Positions 22,960 through 34,319 of a stretch of 64,000 nucleotides of DNA are shown one piece after another. Source of the DNA: Chaetoderma sp. LZ-2023a (lineage: Eukaryota > Mollusca > Caudofoveata > Chaetodermatida > Chaetodermatidae); assembly GCA_034401795.1 (NCBI GenBank), contig CM067359.1, positions 143,536,233 through 143,600,232 of the forward strand, in the 5' to 3' direction. The notes under the pieces are model-generated. The model searched no databases. It saw only the letters and a list, made by a program, of their open reading frames with translations, and was not told the origin of the DNA. Both the position numbers and the translations under genes were made by a program. Position 1 is the first letter of the stretch. Each line of letters opens with the position of its first letter.

Positions 22960-23635
22960 TATATAAAGCAATTTTCGCCATCAAAATACATCAAATACAA
23001 AAAAGCCAATATGACCAACAAATGCTAAATTTTGATTGGTTGATTGCGGCCATGTTTTTTAACGTACGAACTTCCCTTGAACAAAATTGAATGGCCCTTG
23101 GTCCCTAAGCATATTTACCAAATTTCAGGACTATCCCTTTAGTGGTTCGGGAGAAGTTGTTTTCGCGAAAACTAGGTCATCCAAGATGGCCACCAGGCAA
23201 ATCGTCCAATCAGGTTGCCTTGAACAAACTTGGGTCTACCATTGCACTAGATGATGTGTTATGAGTTTTGAATCAATTCCTCCAGCGGTTTCGGAGATTT
23301 TTTAGTTTTTCTAAAAATCGGCTATTTTGGTCAGCGGCCATCTTGTATTTTGGCCGATCGGCTTCGTTTGAACAAACTTGAATCTCTGCCCTAGGGATGC
23401 TTCCTGCCAAATATAATTGAAATCGGCCCAGTGGTTCTTGAGAAGTTGTTTAAAGAAAAAGTTGACGGACGGTCGCCACGGCATAAGCTCACTTGGCCTT
23501 TCAGGCCAGGTGAGCTAAAAATGCATAATGCTCCAGGTGAGCGACACAGGCCCCTTGGGCCTCTTGTTTCATATTATAGATGGCTAGGCAAAGTGAGAGG
23601 TCACTGTCAAATATCTAGGTCATTGGGTCACTAAG

Positions 23636-24212
23636 TGCATCCTTAAATAGACATTTTAGCCATAAATCACCAAATTTGGCTGACGTGGTTGGTTGTTTTA
23701 TTGGCCGCTTACACCTATATGTATTTGAGCCATGACACTATTAATGAGGCGCTTCCCCCGAAGGATTGCAAAAGAAGTCAAAACTGCAATAATCAAAACG
23801 TAACATGTTGCTAGGGGTGTCAATGATGTATGCAGTGTAAAGGAGGGGTGGGAGGCAGAATTACTTTATTTCTCTCGGAGGTTGGATGGGAGTGGAGGGG
23901 TCTGAAATTAAATCTAAAAATGGAAATTAGGCACAAATTTTGAAAATTAAGAATATTAAGATGAAACTGAAAGGTAATTCTATCAAATAAAAGTAAATAA
24001 TTTAGGATAATTGCATGTGATTAAATAAACAAGAAACGGGAAAGACTGAAATTATGATCTAGTGTTCGCAAACGAAAATTTCAAATTAAAACTTAAAATT
24101 ATAACCTGTTGCTGTTAGAAATAATAAGTTGGATGCAGGCGTCATTGTTTATGGATTAACAGGCCTAACAGTCACGTCATCAAGTCACTAAATATATATA
24201 TATATATGCTAA
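23636..24212. other. no gene seen
   Basis: AT-rich sequence with a short TA microsatellite at about 24,192-24,207. No recognised repeat or coding segment. Confidence 0.5.
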
Positions 24213-24239
24213 AACGTTGATTCAGCACTGGGTTAAGGA

Positions 24240-24312
24240 GAGCAAAGCAGAGCCACAGCAAGAGCAAAGACACGGTACGTGGTTTTTCTCTTTCTGTGGT
24301 TCTGCTTTGCTC
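24240..24312 (+). ncRNA. candidate hairpin RNA (pre-miRNA-like, 73 nt)
   Basis: Bases 240-258 (GAGCAAAGCAGAGCCACAG) pair with 294-312 (CTGTGGTTCTGCTTTGCTC) over 19 pairs with one G-U. Then come one C-U mismatch, 5 pairs (260-264 with 288-292), one mismatch, 4 pairs (266-269 with 283-286), one mismatch, 3 pairs (271-273 with 279-281) and a 5-base loop GGTAC (positions relative to 24,000). Size, single terminal loop and scattered single mismatches resemble a microRNA precursor. No second copy was noticed, unlike the MITE palindromes. It could also be a chance or relict inverted repeat. Strand is unknown; the plus strand is given because of the G-U pair. Confidence 0.4.
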
Positions 24313-24984
24313 AACGTCAGACATGATTGCCGTGTAAATACTACTCATACATCTCTAATCAAATAGGAATTATAACGCACATGTGTTCAATAGTGAACAC
24401 ATGCGCCATTGATCATGGAAATGCAAATTTGATTCTTCACGGTGAAATTCTGAGTAATAACAAAAACACCCATTTTTAGTCAAGATGTTAGGAAGCCCGC
24501 CCGAGCACCGATTTTTAGTCAAGTGCGTGTAGACCAATATCTAGACCTATCAAGCAAGTATAGATGGTTATTTTAAAGCAAAACGTGTATATCTGGATTA
24601 AGTTATAATATTAACATAAATGGGCTATAAACTACAAAATTATTATTGACCATTCGCACCTGTTAAATAAGTAAATTTGATGTAAAAAGGCGACAATTGC
24701 TTGATCTATTAGCAAAACGTAATTGTTTTTAATTACCTCCCCCTATAACGTCACGGCAAGGACGTAAGAGGGCGCTACGCCGTAAAGGCTGTGCAAAATT
24801 GTATGCGCGTTATAACGTAATTCCCATCTTGCTATATCTATTATCTTTGCCTATACCCTCACGTTTGCTGGATCTGTATTGAGCAGGTCATGGGGTCACT
24901 AAGTGCAGTTAAGAGAGCGAGAGCACAGCTGCACATGGCCATTTCCCTCGAGCGCATTCTAGTTAACACTAATTAATAGTCAAA
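24313..24984. other. no gene seen
   Basis: No recognised repeat; a mix of AT-rich and moderately GC stretches with stops in all frames. Confidence 0.5.
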
Positions 24985-25195
24985 TTTGTTTAAGAAAATC
25001 AAAATATTTAATTATTGAACTCTCAGCTGCAGACTAAGAGGATTTTTGAAAATTTAACACTGGAATGACTGGCTTGCTTATTAAGGCAGGTATTCCAGTG
25101 GTAAATTTTCAAAAATAGTCATTATTGCCCTACAGATTAACATTTATCAAGACCACTGCAGAGATCGGTTTTGGCTGGTTTGACCATTGAAGTCA
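24985..25195 (+). repeat. family A element
   Basis: Core TGGAATGACTGGCTTG with inverse CAGGTATTCCAGTGG, followed by CAAGACCACTGCAGAG and GACCATTGAA. Confidence 0.75.
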
Positions 25196-25354
25196 AAAAA
25201 TATATATATATATTTAATTATATCATGGCAGACTTCTATATCACATATCAGTGAGACATTGTGTATATCTCTGGTCCTTTCCAGTCTTGATGTCAACTTC
25301 AAAGGTCACTTTCACAGTTGCTAATTTCTACTTTCCAAAATACCCCCCCCCCCA

Positions 25355-27597
25355 CCCCGTGAGCTTATACGATGGCGACCGTCGTCGTTTGTCTGTCAAC
25401 TTTTTCTTTAACCGACTTCCCAAGAACCACTGGGCCAATTTCAATTATATTTGCCAGGAAGCATCCCTAGGACAGAGATTCAAGTTTGTTCAAACGAAGT
25501 CGATCGGCCAAAATCCAAGATGGCCGCCGGCCAAAATGGCCGATTTTTAGAAACACTAAAAAATCTTCTAAACTGCTGGAGGAATTGATTCAAAACTCAT
25601 AACACATCATCTATTGCAACGGTAGACCCAAGTTTGTTCTGGCTCTGGCCTGGTGGCCATCTTGGATGACCTAGTTTTCGCGAAAATGACTTTTCCCGAA
25701 CCGCTTAAGGGATAGACTTGAAATTTGGTAAATATGCTTAAGGACCAATGTCCATTCAAGTTTGTTCAAAGGAAGTTCGTACGTTAAAAAACATGGCCGC
25801 CATCAACCAATCAAAATTTAGCATTTGCTGGTCATATTGGCTTTTTTGTATTTGATGTATTTTGATGGCGAAAATTGCTATATATATATGCTTATCAGTG
25901 TGGCGAGTTCAAATATGCCACTTTCGAGACTGTCGGATAAACGGTTTGGCTGCCATCTTGGTTTCTTTTCCTGCCATAGGCTCCCATAGTAAAGCAATGG
26001 GGAATTCTTTAAACAACTTCTCAAGAACCACTGGGCCAATTTCAATTATATGTTGGAGGAAGCATTCATAGGGCATCAAGATCTAAGTTTGTTCAAACGA
26101 AGCGGATCGGTCAAATTCCAAGATGGCCGCTGGCCAAAATCGAAACCGCTGGAAGAATTGATTCAAAGCTCATAACACCATCTGTGGCAACGGTAGACTC
26201 AAGTTTGTTCAAGGCAACCTGATTGGCCGATTTGCTTGGTGGCCATCTTGGATGACCTAGTTTTCGTGAAAACCTCCCGAACCACTGAAGGGAGAGCAGA
26301 AATTTTGTAAATATGCTTAGGGACCAAGGGCCATTCAAATTTGTTCAAAGGAATTTCGTACGTTAAAAAACATGGCCGGCATCAACCAATCAAAATTTAG
26401 CATTTGTTGGTCATAGGTTTTTTTTGTATTTGATGTAATTTAATGGCGAAAATTGCTCTAAATATGCTTATCAGGGTGGTGAGTTCAAACATGCCACTTG
26501 CGAGACTGTCTGATAAATGGTTTGCCTACCATCTTGGTTTGTTTTCCCGCCATAGGCTCCCACAGTAAAGCAATGGGGAATTCTTTAAACTACTTCTCAA
26601 GAACCACTGGGACGATTTCAATTATATTTGGCAGGAGCAATCCTTAGGGCATAGATATTCAAGTTTGTTCAAATGAAGCCGGTCGGACAATTTGGGCGGC
26701 GGCCATCTTGGATGTTGGCCGATTTTTCGAAAACTCATTAAATATGATCTAGGGCAACAGCTGAAACACGTTTGGTTCAAGAGAAGTTGATTGGCCAAAT
26801 AGTTCGGTGGCCATCTTGGATGACCTAGTTTTTTTCGAAAACGACTTCTCCAGAACCGCAGGAAGAATCAGGCTGAAATTTGGGAGATTTGATTAGGGCC
26901 TAAGGGCCATTAAAATTTGTTCAAGGGAAGTTGATTCATCAAAAAATATGGCTGCCGTGGCCCAATCAATATGTAGTATGTTTGGTGGCCATGAATTTCT
27001 TTATTTTGACGAATATTTTGAAGCCAAAATTGGTTTTATATATGTTTGGGCATTCTGATTTCAGATTTGCCATTTTCGAAACTGTCGGATAAACGTTTTA
27101 GCGGCCATCATCGATCATTTTCCAACTAGAAACTCCCATGTACTAAAGCAATAGGAAATTCCACGTGTATTTGGCAGAAAACATACTTAGGGCATAGAGA
27201 TACACGTTTGTTCAAATGAAGCTGGTCTGCAATTTGCCTGGCAGCCATCCTGGATTTTGGAAATGCCTTTAAAAATCTTTTCCGAATCCGCATGGAAAAA
27301 CTCATGACAGGTTATTTACGGAAACAGCTGAATCCAGTTTGTTCAATTGAACTTGATTGCCTAATGCTTTAGCAAAAATCTTGTATGACCTGGTTTTGAA
27401 ACAGCTTCGTATCCAGAATCGCTGAACGGATTGGGCCGAAATTTGTTCAAAAGTAGTTGATACATAAAGAAATATGGCTTCTGTTTTCTTGTTTAATTCT
27501 GCTCAACTCTGTAGGGTTCTACTTATTGTTGATGGCCTTTCTGGTTGAAATGCCTATGATGCAGGTGAGCGATACAGGACACTTGGGCCTCTTGTTT
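25355..27597 (+). repeat. family D repeat (copy 3)
   Basis: Begins GTGAGCTTATACGATGGCGACC after a C-rich tract and ends CAGGTGAGCGATACAGG...CTTGGGCCTCTTG. It contains the module twice and the uninterrupted site matching the Tc1 insertion in copy 2 (AATTGCTATATATATATGC near 25,873). Several frames of 70-100 codons across modules carry no protein signature. Confidence 0.85.
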
Positions 27598-27776
27598 TTC
27601 AAATGTTACCATCTATTAGTATCCATGGCCATTTCTAGCTATGCCATGCGAAACACCACTAAATTTCAAGGTAACGTTTGTGTGATAACGAGTTATGTGT
27701 GATTATCACATCAGATTCTTGAGTAACAGATAGGATACCTGTATTTCAGTGCACACCCGCAAACTAATAATGGAGA

Positions 27777-28140
27777 AACAGTTTTAGCTAAGCTCCACCC
27801 ACACTTCGCCCATGTTGGGATCGATCGATCCCTGAACTCCCAGACTATAATTTCCAGAAAACTATACAGGTAAGCTGTTGAATATTTAGAAACTAATTTG
27901 ACTAGGTGCTTGTTGCCTATGGCAGCAACAGCGCCCACTCAAATTAGTTTCAAAATATTCAACAGCATGTTTATTAAATAGTAAACACACAATTTGTACA
28001 ACGCTCAGTCCGTCATTAATTACGCATTCGTGACAAATTTTGCTACGCCATTCATGACGTAATTAATTATGACATACGTCACGTAGTTGATGACGACTTC
28101 ATATGATTGACTGAGAAGCTGGAATACTCCATTCACACGA
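27777..28140 (+). repeat. long family B variant
   Basis: TTTTAGCTAAGCTCCACCC, GTTGGGATCGATC, hairpin at about 27,874-27,965 (CTGTTGAATATTTAG arm, centre TGCCTATGGCAGCAAC), then a tail with TGACGTAATTAATTATGACA and ATACGTCACG. Confidence 0.75.
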
Positions 28141-28652
28141 ATAATTGATTGCTATCATTGCTTTATATAAGTTTATTTCCACGTAAAGGTTGCACTGGTC
28201 AAGAATTTTTACTTTCTTTTCTTATAATTAATTATGCTTTTCCTCTCATCTATATATATATATATATATCAGTTTCTGGAATTGGTTTTCTTTTTTATAT
28301 TGATATATATTGCCAGCATCTATCCTAAAAAATAAAAATGGGATGCTCTACCTGTGACAGAAGTTACACTCAACCAAATATTCATGTCCTTTTCATTTAC
28401 TCTAACATGTTTACGCAACATTGAAAGAAATTGTGACCTTCAATATTATTTCCAAAATTGTGAAAAGAACAAAAATGTGTAGTGCGAGTGTCCTGTCTCA
28501 CAAAAAGGAGCATTTTTTAGTTTTTACTATAACCTAATGGTGATATAGGTTAGTAAAAAGTTATTATCGCCTGCAATATATGCTCAAGTATATTCATGCT
28601 AGCAGTGTTTTATAAGTCACATGATTTTCACAAATATTTTAGCTCAGACTGC
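28141..28652. other. no gene seen; TA microsatellite
   Basis: AT-rich with a (TA) run at about 28,249-28,270. A single GTGACAG-like word occurs near 28,350, possibly an outlying relative of the repeats at 28,653. Confidence 0.5.
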
Positions 28653-28689
28653 GTGACAGATGGGACAAATAGTGACAGATGGGACAAAT
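28653..28689 (+). repeat. two 15-bp direct repeats, left border of a putative element
   Basis: GTGACAGATGGGACA occurs twice 19 bases apart. The inverse, with one base changed, occurs three times at 30,239-30,295. Together they bracket the broken gene between. Confidence 0.7.
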
Positions 28690-28745
28690 TTGATAAAACT
28701 CCTATAACATGCAATTCAGCACAATGTGTTAGATGAAAGGCTATA

Positions 28746-30075
28746 TTGTTGACATCTTTTATTTTGCATCTGGACATGCTGGACAAAGAACTCGATTTGA
28801 CTAGGTTGTGCATTCGGAAGGGAAGGGGTAAACGTGAAGACACACCAGAAAATGTTTGCTTGTGTATTTACCATGAAAATGTGTGTCTGATTTTCAATGC
28901 AGTTCCTTTCTTTCTAAACTCAACAACTGACTTTTCCAAATTGATTGTTTGTGATGATAGTTGTGAGAAATGCATGCTGCAAACTTGTGTACAGTGGCCT
29001 AGTCTCCGGTCAAAAATAGCTTACAGCATGTTGATGTGAAACGTGTGCAAGCTAAACATTTTGTGGATTTGAAGAGATTTGCGACATTTGATACAAACCA
29101 ATTTTAGAGACAATTACACACAAAGCACAAGATGAGATTCAATATGTATATTGGGATACAACTTCTTCCACAATTTACACCTCAATGGTCCACTTCAAAG
29201 ATGCTGATATGGAAGTGCAAAGATTGTGTGCAGCGCCATATGTAATAGTCTCTGATTACAAACGTCATGAAAAATATGCTGTAGTGTGTTTCAATCAGGC
29301 TATCATTAAAGATTTCAAACAAAACCATCCTACTGTCTGTTCAAATGTTGGAATATCAATCTGATGGTGCAGCCCAACATTTCAAACAAAAGTTCAGCTT
29401 GTGTGCTTTGATTATGAACGCCATACCATCATAGTGGCATTTCTCTGCAACATCACATGGAAAAGGGTGCATTGATGGCATTGGTGGGTCCCTGAAGAGG
29501 CGTGTATCGGAAAGTGTCTTGGCAAGGAATGTAGATCTTAACACTTCGGAGGATCTTGCAAATGTTGCGCGCGATGTTTGTCCAAATATAAGTGTTTCTC
29601 ACATTCATCAGCAGCAGGGAGAGGCTGAAATGGCACACCTTCACATGTGATATCCAGATGGGAGACATACTAACCCTTCCTGGGACACGGAATGCACACT
29701 ATTTTGAGGCAGTTCAACCATATAGACGTAAATATTCTATGCACTCTGCAGTGGATGCCAAGAGAACCACCTCTTCATTCAAAGAGGGTGTAATACAAGA
29801 TGCAGATAAGCCAACAGGACATACATCCAATTTGTCGATTGTTGATAAATCTTCATCTTCCAAACTTAGTACTACCGCCCAGAAGTCTGAGATTTCAAAA
29901 CAACATCAATTAGTCCCAGGAACTTGGGTTGTTCTTAGCTACGAAGGAGAGAAATTCTATGACTTGATAACAGATCATGTTAGAAACAAGGAGTTCTAAG
30001 TGAGATGTCTCAGCCTAACTGAAACAGGAAAGGGGTACAAGTCTGAACCTGAAGGTGTGGTATACCCGTGAGAAT
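28746..30075 (+). pseudogene. broken gene of an uncharacterised HGKG-type protein
   Basis: Several frames on the plus strand line up as one decayed protein. 28,746-29,036 has VCLCIYHENVCLIFNA and a Cys segment (CDDSCEKCMLQTC). About 29,354-29,590 has YQSDGAAQHFKQKFSLC, a stop at 29,432-29,434, then WHFSATSHGKGCIDGIGG. 29,650-29,999 gives a polar linker and a C-terminal segment, GTWVVLSYEGEKFYDLITD, followed by a stop. From memory, proteins with SDGA...QFKN, ATSHGKG.DG.GG and a C-terminal small barrel-like segment are common, uncharacterised and probably transposon-linked in invertebrates; this is not a database result. Frameshifts and stops show it is dead. The flanking inverted 15-bp repeats suggest it sat inside a mobile element. 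Confidence 0.55.
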
Positions 30076-30238
30076 GTACTGTCAGTAATGTCAACTGTAA
30101 CAATTCTAGTGAATAACAGAGGCCTTTACATTAATTAAAGTCTGACTTAGGGTTAGTTGCAAGCTTGGATTTATGCTCATATTGTTCCACAACATTATAA
30201 ATATGGAGCGAATACAGAACGTTTTTGTGCTAACATAA

Positions 30239-30295
30239 TGTCCCGTCTGTCACGAATCATGTCCCGTCTGTCACAATCCATGTCCCGTCTGTCAC
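30239..30295 (-). repeat. three 15-bp direct repeats, right border of a putative element
   Basis: TGTCCCGTCTGTCAC at 30,239, 30,260 and 30,281, period 21, inverse of the left-border repeats. A looser relative, TGTCCCATCTGCCAC, is at 32,724. Confidence 0.75.
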
Positions 30296-30352
30296 ACAAC
30301 TAGAACCCAGGATTCCAGAACTACCTTAGATAATGTTTAAACTTTTATTTTA

Positions 30353-32625
30353 TACAAGAGGCCCAATATCGCTCACCTGGAACATTGGCATTTCAACTAA
30401 TCTTACTTAAGTTTTACATCCATCAGTGTCACTTCCAATGACCCTATTGCACAGATTGTCTTTTTATCTGATGCCCGCTCCGTCCTTGAGGCTATCACCA
30501 AAGGTAAGCTGCCACAACTTGAAGAAGCACTACAAACCATCAAATGCTTTCGGATAGCATTGCAGTGGATCCCCTCACACTGTGGAGTCCAAGGAAATGA
30601 GGAAGCAGACAAGATGGCAAAGGTGGGTGCAGAAGAGAATCAGACAGAAAACATGGTTACCCAAACAGAGATGAAGACTATCATCAAGTCACTCTATAGA
30701 ACACCTCAATCAGAAGATGCCTACCATCATCTCTCGAGGCCAGAGCAAGTGACCATTTTTCGTCTCAGAACTGGACACAACAGACTAAACCAACACATGT
30801 ACAGGCGGTTCCACCGTACGACATCGCCCGCTTGTCCTTGTGGAGACGCAGAACAGACCACAGAGCATATACTTCAATGTTGCAGTACATATCAGCTGCT
30901 GAGAGAAGAGATCTGGCCTTTGTCAACCTCTTTTCTTGAAAAGCTGTATGGGCCTGTAGAGGAACTGCAGAAAACCACAGATTTCATCTTGAGAACGGCT
31001 CTCCAAGTGTGATACCAGCGATCGAAAAGAAGAAGGCTTCCAATGACTTTCAGTCAAATGATTTGGTTTTCGAGATATTGACAACAATCTCTGGACTGTT
31101 TTTTTTTTGCATTAGTGATTTTGAACAATGTTTAAGTGAAAATAGATGATATCAGTGCTAACCACAGCTGGTTTCTTAACTGTCTCACTGCTGCATGCTA
31201 ATGCAGCCAATAATTTCAATTTTCAAAAGCTCTTGACTTGGTGAATATTTTGGAAACAATTCGACTGAAAGTTGTTGGCGGCTTAGCCACCAACAACTTT
31301 CAGTCCAATTGTTTTCAAAATATTTATCAGGTTCAGAGATATAACCTTTGGAATATGTCGTCGGCAAAACTCAGTCAAAAGGTTACTAGAAGTTCAAATA
31401 CAATTTGAAGAAAATGGTCTCTAAGGCAGGTAGGTGGTCTTTATAGCAGGTTATTCCCCCCACCACCACACAATCCATTTAACACATGCACATCTGGCTG
31501 AATCACAGAGTTAGCAGCAGGGGTAGGGTGGGCTGGAGTTGATTTAGAAATTAATTTGACTGAGTCATTGCTGCCTTAGGCAGCAACAACTTTCATTGCT
31601 GCCTAAGGCAGCAACAACTTTCAATCAAATACATTTCAAATATTTTTAAGAGCATAGATGTCAGAGCACAATACATATCTTAAATATTTCGCCAGTATTG
31701 GAAAGGTTAATCTGTTAATTGGAATTTAATATCTAGTTTGTCAATAAAATCTGACATGGTGATAAATCAATGGACAGTGGGAACAAACCATTATTTTCCC
31801 TATGAAAGTGAGACTGCAAATATTTAAGGAGTGATAACTCTGGCATTTGGCATCCTATCAGTTTCATTTTCACAACACAGATAATAGATGCCGTCATTAA
31901 CATTGTGACCAAGTTTGGTGTCAATCCGTCAAGAAATAACAAAATGAGCCGCCATTGTTGGTGACGGACAGACAGATGGATGGACGGACATCCAGAAGAT
32001 TGATGGTGTCATCGCTATACGACAGCTGACTGACAAGTAAGCGGAGTTAAGAACACCAATTTCAGCTTCAAAATCCATCAAATAAAAAAATTTAATATGG
32101 CAGCCAAACACACTAAAATTTGATTGGTCCACGGCGGCCATGTTTTTTACCTATCACCTTCCCATGAACAAACTTTAATGGCCCATAGTCCATAATCATA
32201 TCCCCAAAATTTCAGCCCGATCCGTTCAGCGGTTCTGCAGAATAAGTAGTTTTCACGAAAACTAGGTCATCCAAGATGGCTGCCGAACCATTTGGCCAAT
32301 CAAGTTGCTTCGAACAAACTTGGTTCAGCTCTTGCCCTATATGATATTTTGTGAGTTTTGAATCAATCCACCAAGCGGTTTCGGAGAAGATTTTTAAAGC
32401 CATTTCCTAAAATCGGCCAAAATCAAAGATGGCCACCGGCCAAATCGGCTTTGTTTGAACAAACTTGGATCCCTAGGCCCTAAGGATACTTCCTGCCAAA
32501 TATAATTGAAATCGGCCCAGTGGTTTTGAGAAGAAATCGCTTAAAGGAAAAAGTTGACGGACGGACAGATGCCGGACAGTCGCCATGGCATAAGCTCACT
32601 TGGCCATTCTGGCCAGGTGAGCTAA
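30353..32625 (-). repeat. family D repeat (copy 4), interrupted by other elements
   Basis: Starts CAAGAGGCCCAATATCGCTC and resumes at about 32,040 with the CCAAGATGGC modules, ending in hairpin AGCTCACTTGGCC / GGCCAGGTGAGCT near 32,625. In between lie a LINE fragment and two family B palindromes (31,205-31,340 and 31,540-31,660). The second palindrome has its central CATTGCTGCC...GGCAGCAAC block duplicated. Confidence 0.7.
30422..31012 (+). pseudogene. 3' fragment of a non-LTR retrotransposon: RNase H and Cys-rich tail
   Basis: The frame gives IAQIVFLSDARSVLEA, then QWIPSHCGVQGNEEADKMAK, the typical RNase H C-terminal motif of LINE polyproteins (Asp of SDA, His/Asn/Asp of the HCGVxGNExAD block). 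It continues to TSPACPCGDAEQTTEHILQC, the Cys-Cys-His-Cys motif that ends such proteins, and a natural stop at 31,010-31,012. The endonuclease and reverse transcriptase parts are missing upstream, as expected for a 5'-truncated copy. Clade not determined. Confidence 0.85.
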
Positions 32626-32965
32626 TAATGATTACTTGTTAGTTATACTTATAGTTGTATTGCAGTAAAAGTCCAATTTTCTGTGCGAACTTATCGATAT
32701 GACCAAAGTACATGGTCCACCCCTGTCCCATCTGCCACAATGCAGCTAGAGTTGCTATGAGTTTGTAATTGAGAAATTGATCAATGTTTCAACATATATA
32801 TCAAGTACAGTATAGTCAGGGTTTATGTTGACACTGCAGGGGTTGTACCTTTGTTCTGTCTGTCACGCTGGATATGACCATAAGTCTGGTCAGCTACCGG
32901 ACCATTGACCTTGTGTTTAGTCAACAAGACTATGCCTATTGATCTCCTCCAACTCCGAAATCACA

Positions 32966-33145
32966 TTAACCCTTTCACCGACAAATCCTGGGAAAAGTAT
33001 ATTCTTTTAAACTGTAATCTGTGGACTATTTTGAAATTAATTTGACTGGAAGCTGTTGCTGCCTGAGGCACCAACAGTCAAATGATTTTCAAATTATTCA
33101 GCAGATATCATGTATAGTTGCCTTGAAAATGAGATATTACAATAG
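32966..33145 (+). repeat. family B element, right end missing
   Basis: TTAACCCTTTCACCGACAAA at the left and arms around GCTGTTGCTGCC. The expected CGGTGAAAGGGTTAA end is absent. Confidence 0.7.
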
Positions 33146-33149
33146 AAGC

Positions 33150-33862
33150 CACGCACACGTTCAATGATGGAACAATTTTTTGAAAATTGGCAGGTTAGGT
33201 GATCTGGCACGTGGCAGTGGTTTCTGGATAACTATTATCGTTTATCAGATCACTTTGAAACTTGATATGCTTGTTGGAGTCCCAACATGGAGAAGAAACG
33301 TATCGAAACTGACAATGATCTGAAGCCCAAGATGGCCACCAGCCACTGGAGGCCATCTAGAAAATTGGTTTCCGGATGATAACTCTGTTACTGTTTATCG
33401 AATCGCTTTGAAACTTCATACGATGGTTGGTTTGGATGTCTGGGGGAAGAAACTTATTGAGTGATGATCCGAAATCCAAGATGGCCACCAGCCACCTTGA
33501 AAATTGGTTTCTGGTCTGGAGAAGAAACCTATCGAAATTGACAATAATCCGAAATCCAAGATGGCTGCAAGAAAAGGGCGGCCATCTTGAAAATTGGTTT
33601 CTGTACGATAACTTCATTTCTGCTTAGCGCATCGTTTCGAAACTTCAGATGACTGGACTAGGTCTAAGGAAAAGCCTATCGAAATTATAGAGGATATGAA
33701 ATCCAATATGGCCACAGGCAGCCATCTTGAAAATTGGTTACCAGATGATAACTTTGTGACCGTTTAGATGACTGGTCTCGGTCAGAGCAAGAAATCGCTA
33801 TTTTCTGATAGCTCACATTCATTGGCGGGGTATCAAGCGCCGCTTGCAGAGCTCTTGTTCAT
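33150..33862. repeat. family E tandem-module repeat (copy 1)
   Basis: About four to five diverged modules of 110-170 bases: ATAACTCTGTTACTGTTTAT, CGCTTTGAAACTTCATA, GAAGAAAC.TATCGAAATT, then GAAATCCAAGATGGCCACC and CTTGAAAATTGGTTTC. Ends with GGCGGGGTATCAAGCGCC and GCAGAGCTCTTGTTC. A second copy is at 54,030-55,080. Not related by sequence to family D except for the CAAGATGGC core. Confidence 0.75.
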
Positions 33863-33937
33863 TTCATGAATATTATCATCTCACATCAAATGAGTTAATT
33901 CAGAAATCCCAGCACTACTTGTTGGATATTTATAACT

Positions 33938-34112
33938 GACAAAGCTTTGTCAAAGCTACAGATCACAGGTCAAAAGTTAATTGTCCCATTGGTAACCTTA
34001 CTAATGTACTGGTCTGTTTGACAAGACAGCCCGGTACATTAGTATGGTTACCAATGGTACAATTCACTTTTGACCTATGACCTGTAGAAAAGAAATTTGA
34101 CAAAGCTTTCAG
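33938..34112. repeat. 175-bp inverted repeat (family P)
   Basis: The left arm from GACAAAGCTTTGTCAAAGC through CCATTGGTAACCTTAC to AATGTACTGG pairs with the right arm CCGGTACATTAGTATGGTT...GACAAAGCTTTC. Arms of about 75 bases, loop about 18. A single copy in this window. The minus-strand frame through it is not a gene. Confidence 0.75.
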
Positions 34113-34319
34113 CCAGTACTCTGAGGCACAACTCACGTGATGCACACACTTGTAACCCAGCCATAAACTACCATTCATATGCAGAATAACTCATTCATAT
34201 GCAAAACAGAGTTAGTGGGAGTGTCGAGAGAAAACATGGCAAAGGCTTCAATGTCACTTAGGTTGCACTTATAAATTTACAGAGTAGAAAAGGAACAGTA
34301 CAGCCATAGGTAGATTTAT

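Larger units (their letters stand above)
20733..23575 (-). repeat. family D repeat (copy 2, inverted) carrying a Tc1 element
   Basis: Begins ACAAGAGGCCCAAGGGGCC and ends with hairpin AGCTCACTTGGCC / GGCCAGGTGAGCT followed by GACACAGGCCCC and GGGCCTCTTGTTT, so both known ends of the family are seen. Modules are the inverse of copy 1. Interrupted by a Tc1 transposon at 21,305-22,959. Confidence 0.85.

Noticed and set aside
25251-27702. Several 70-100 codon frames in family D copies
   Set aside because: They change frame from module to module and have no protein signature; the modules are non-coding repeat.
30239-30295. Three 15-base repeats at 21-base period resemble a tiny CRISPR array
   Set aside because: Eukaryotic context, repeats too short, spacers of six bases, and an inverted counterpart exists at 28.65 kb.
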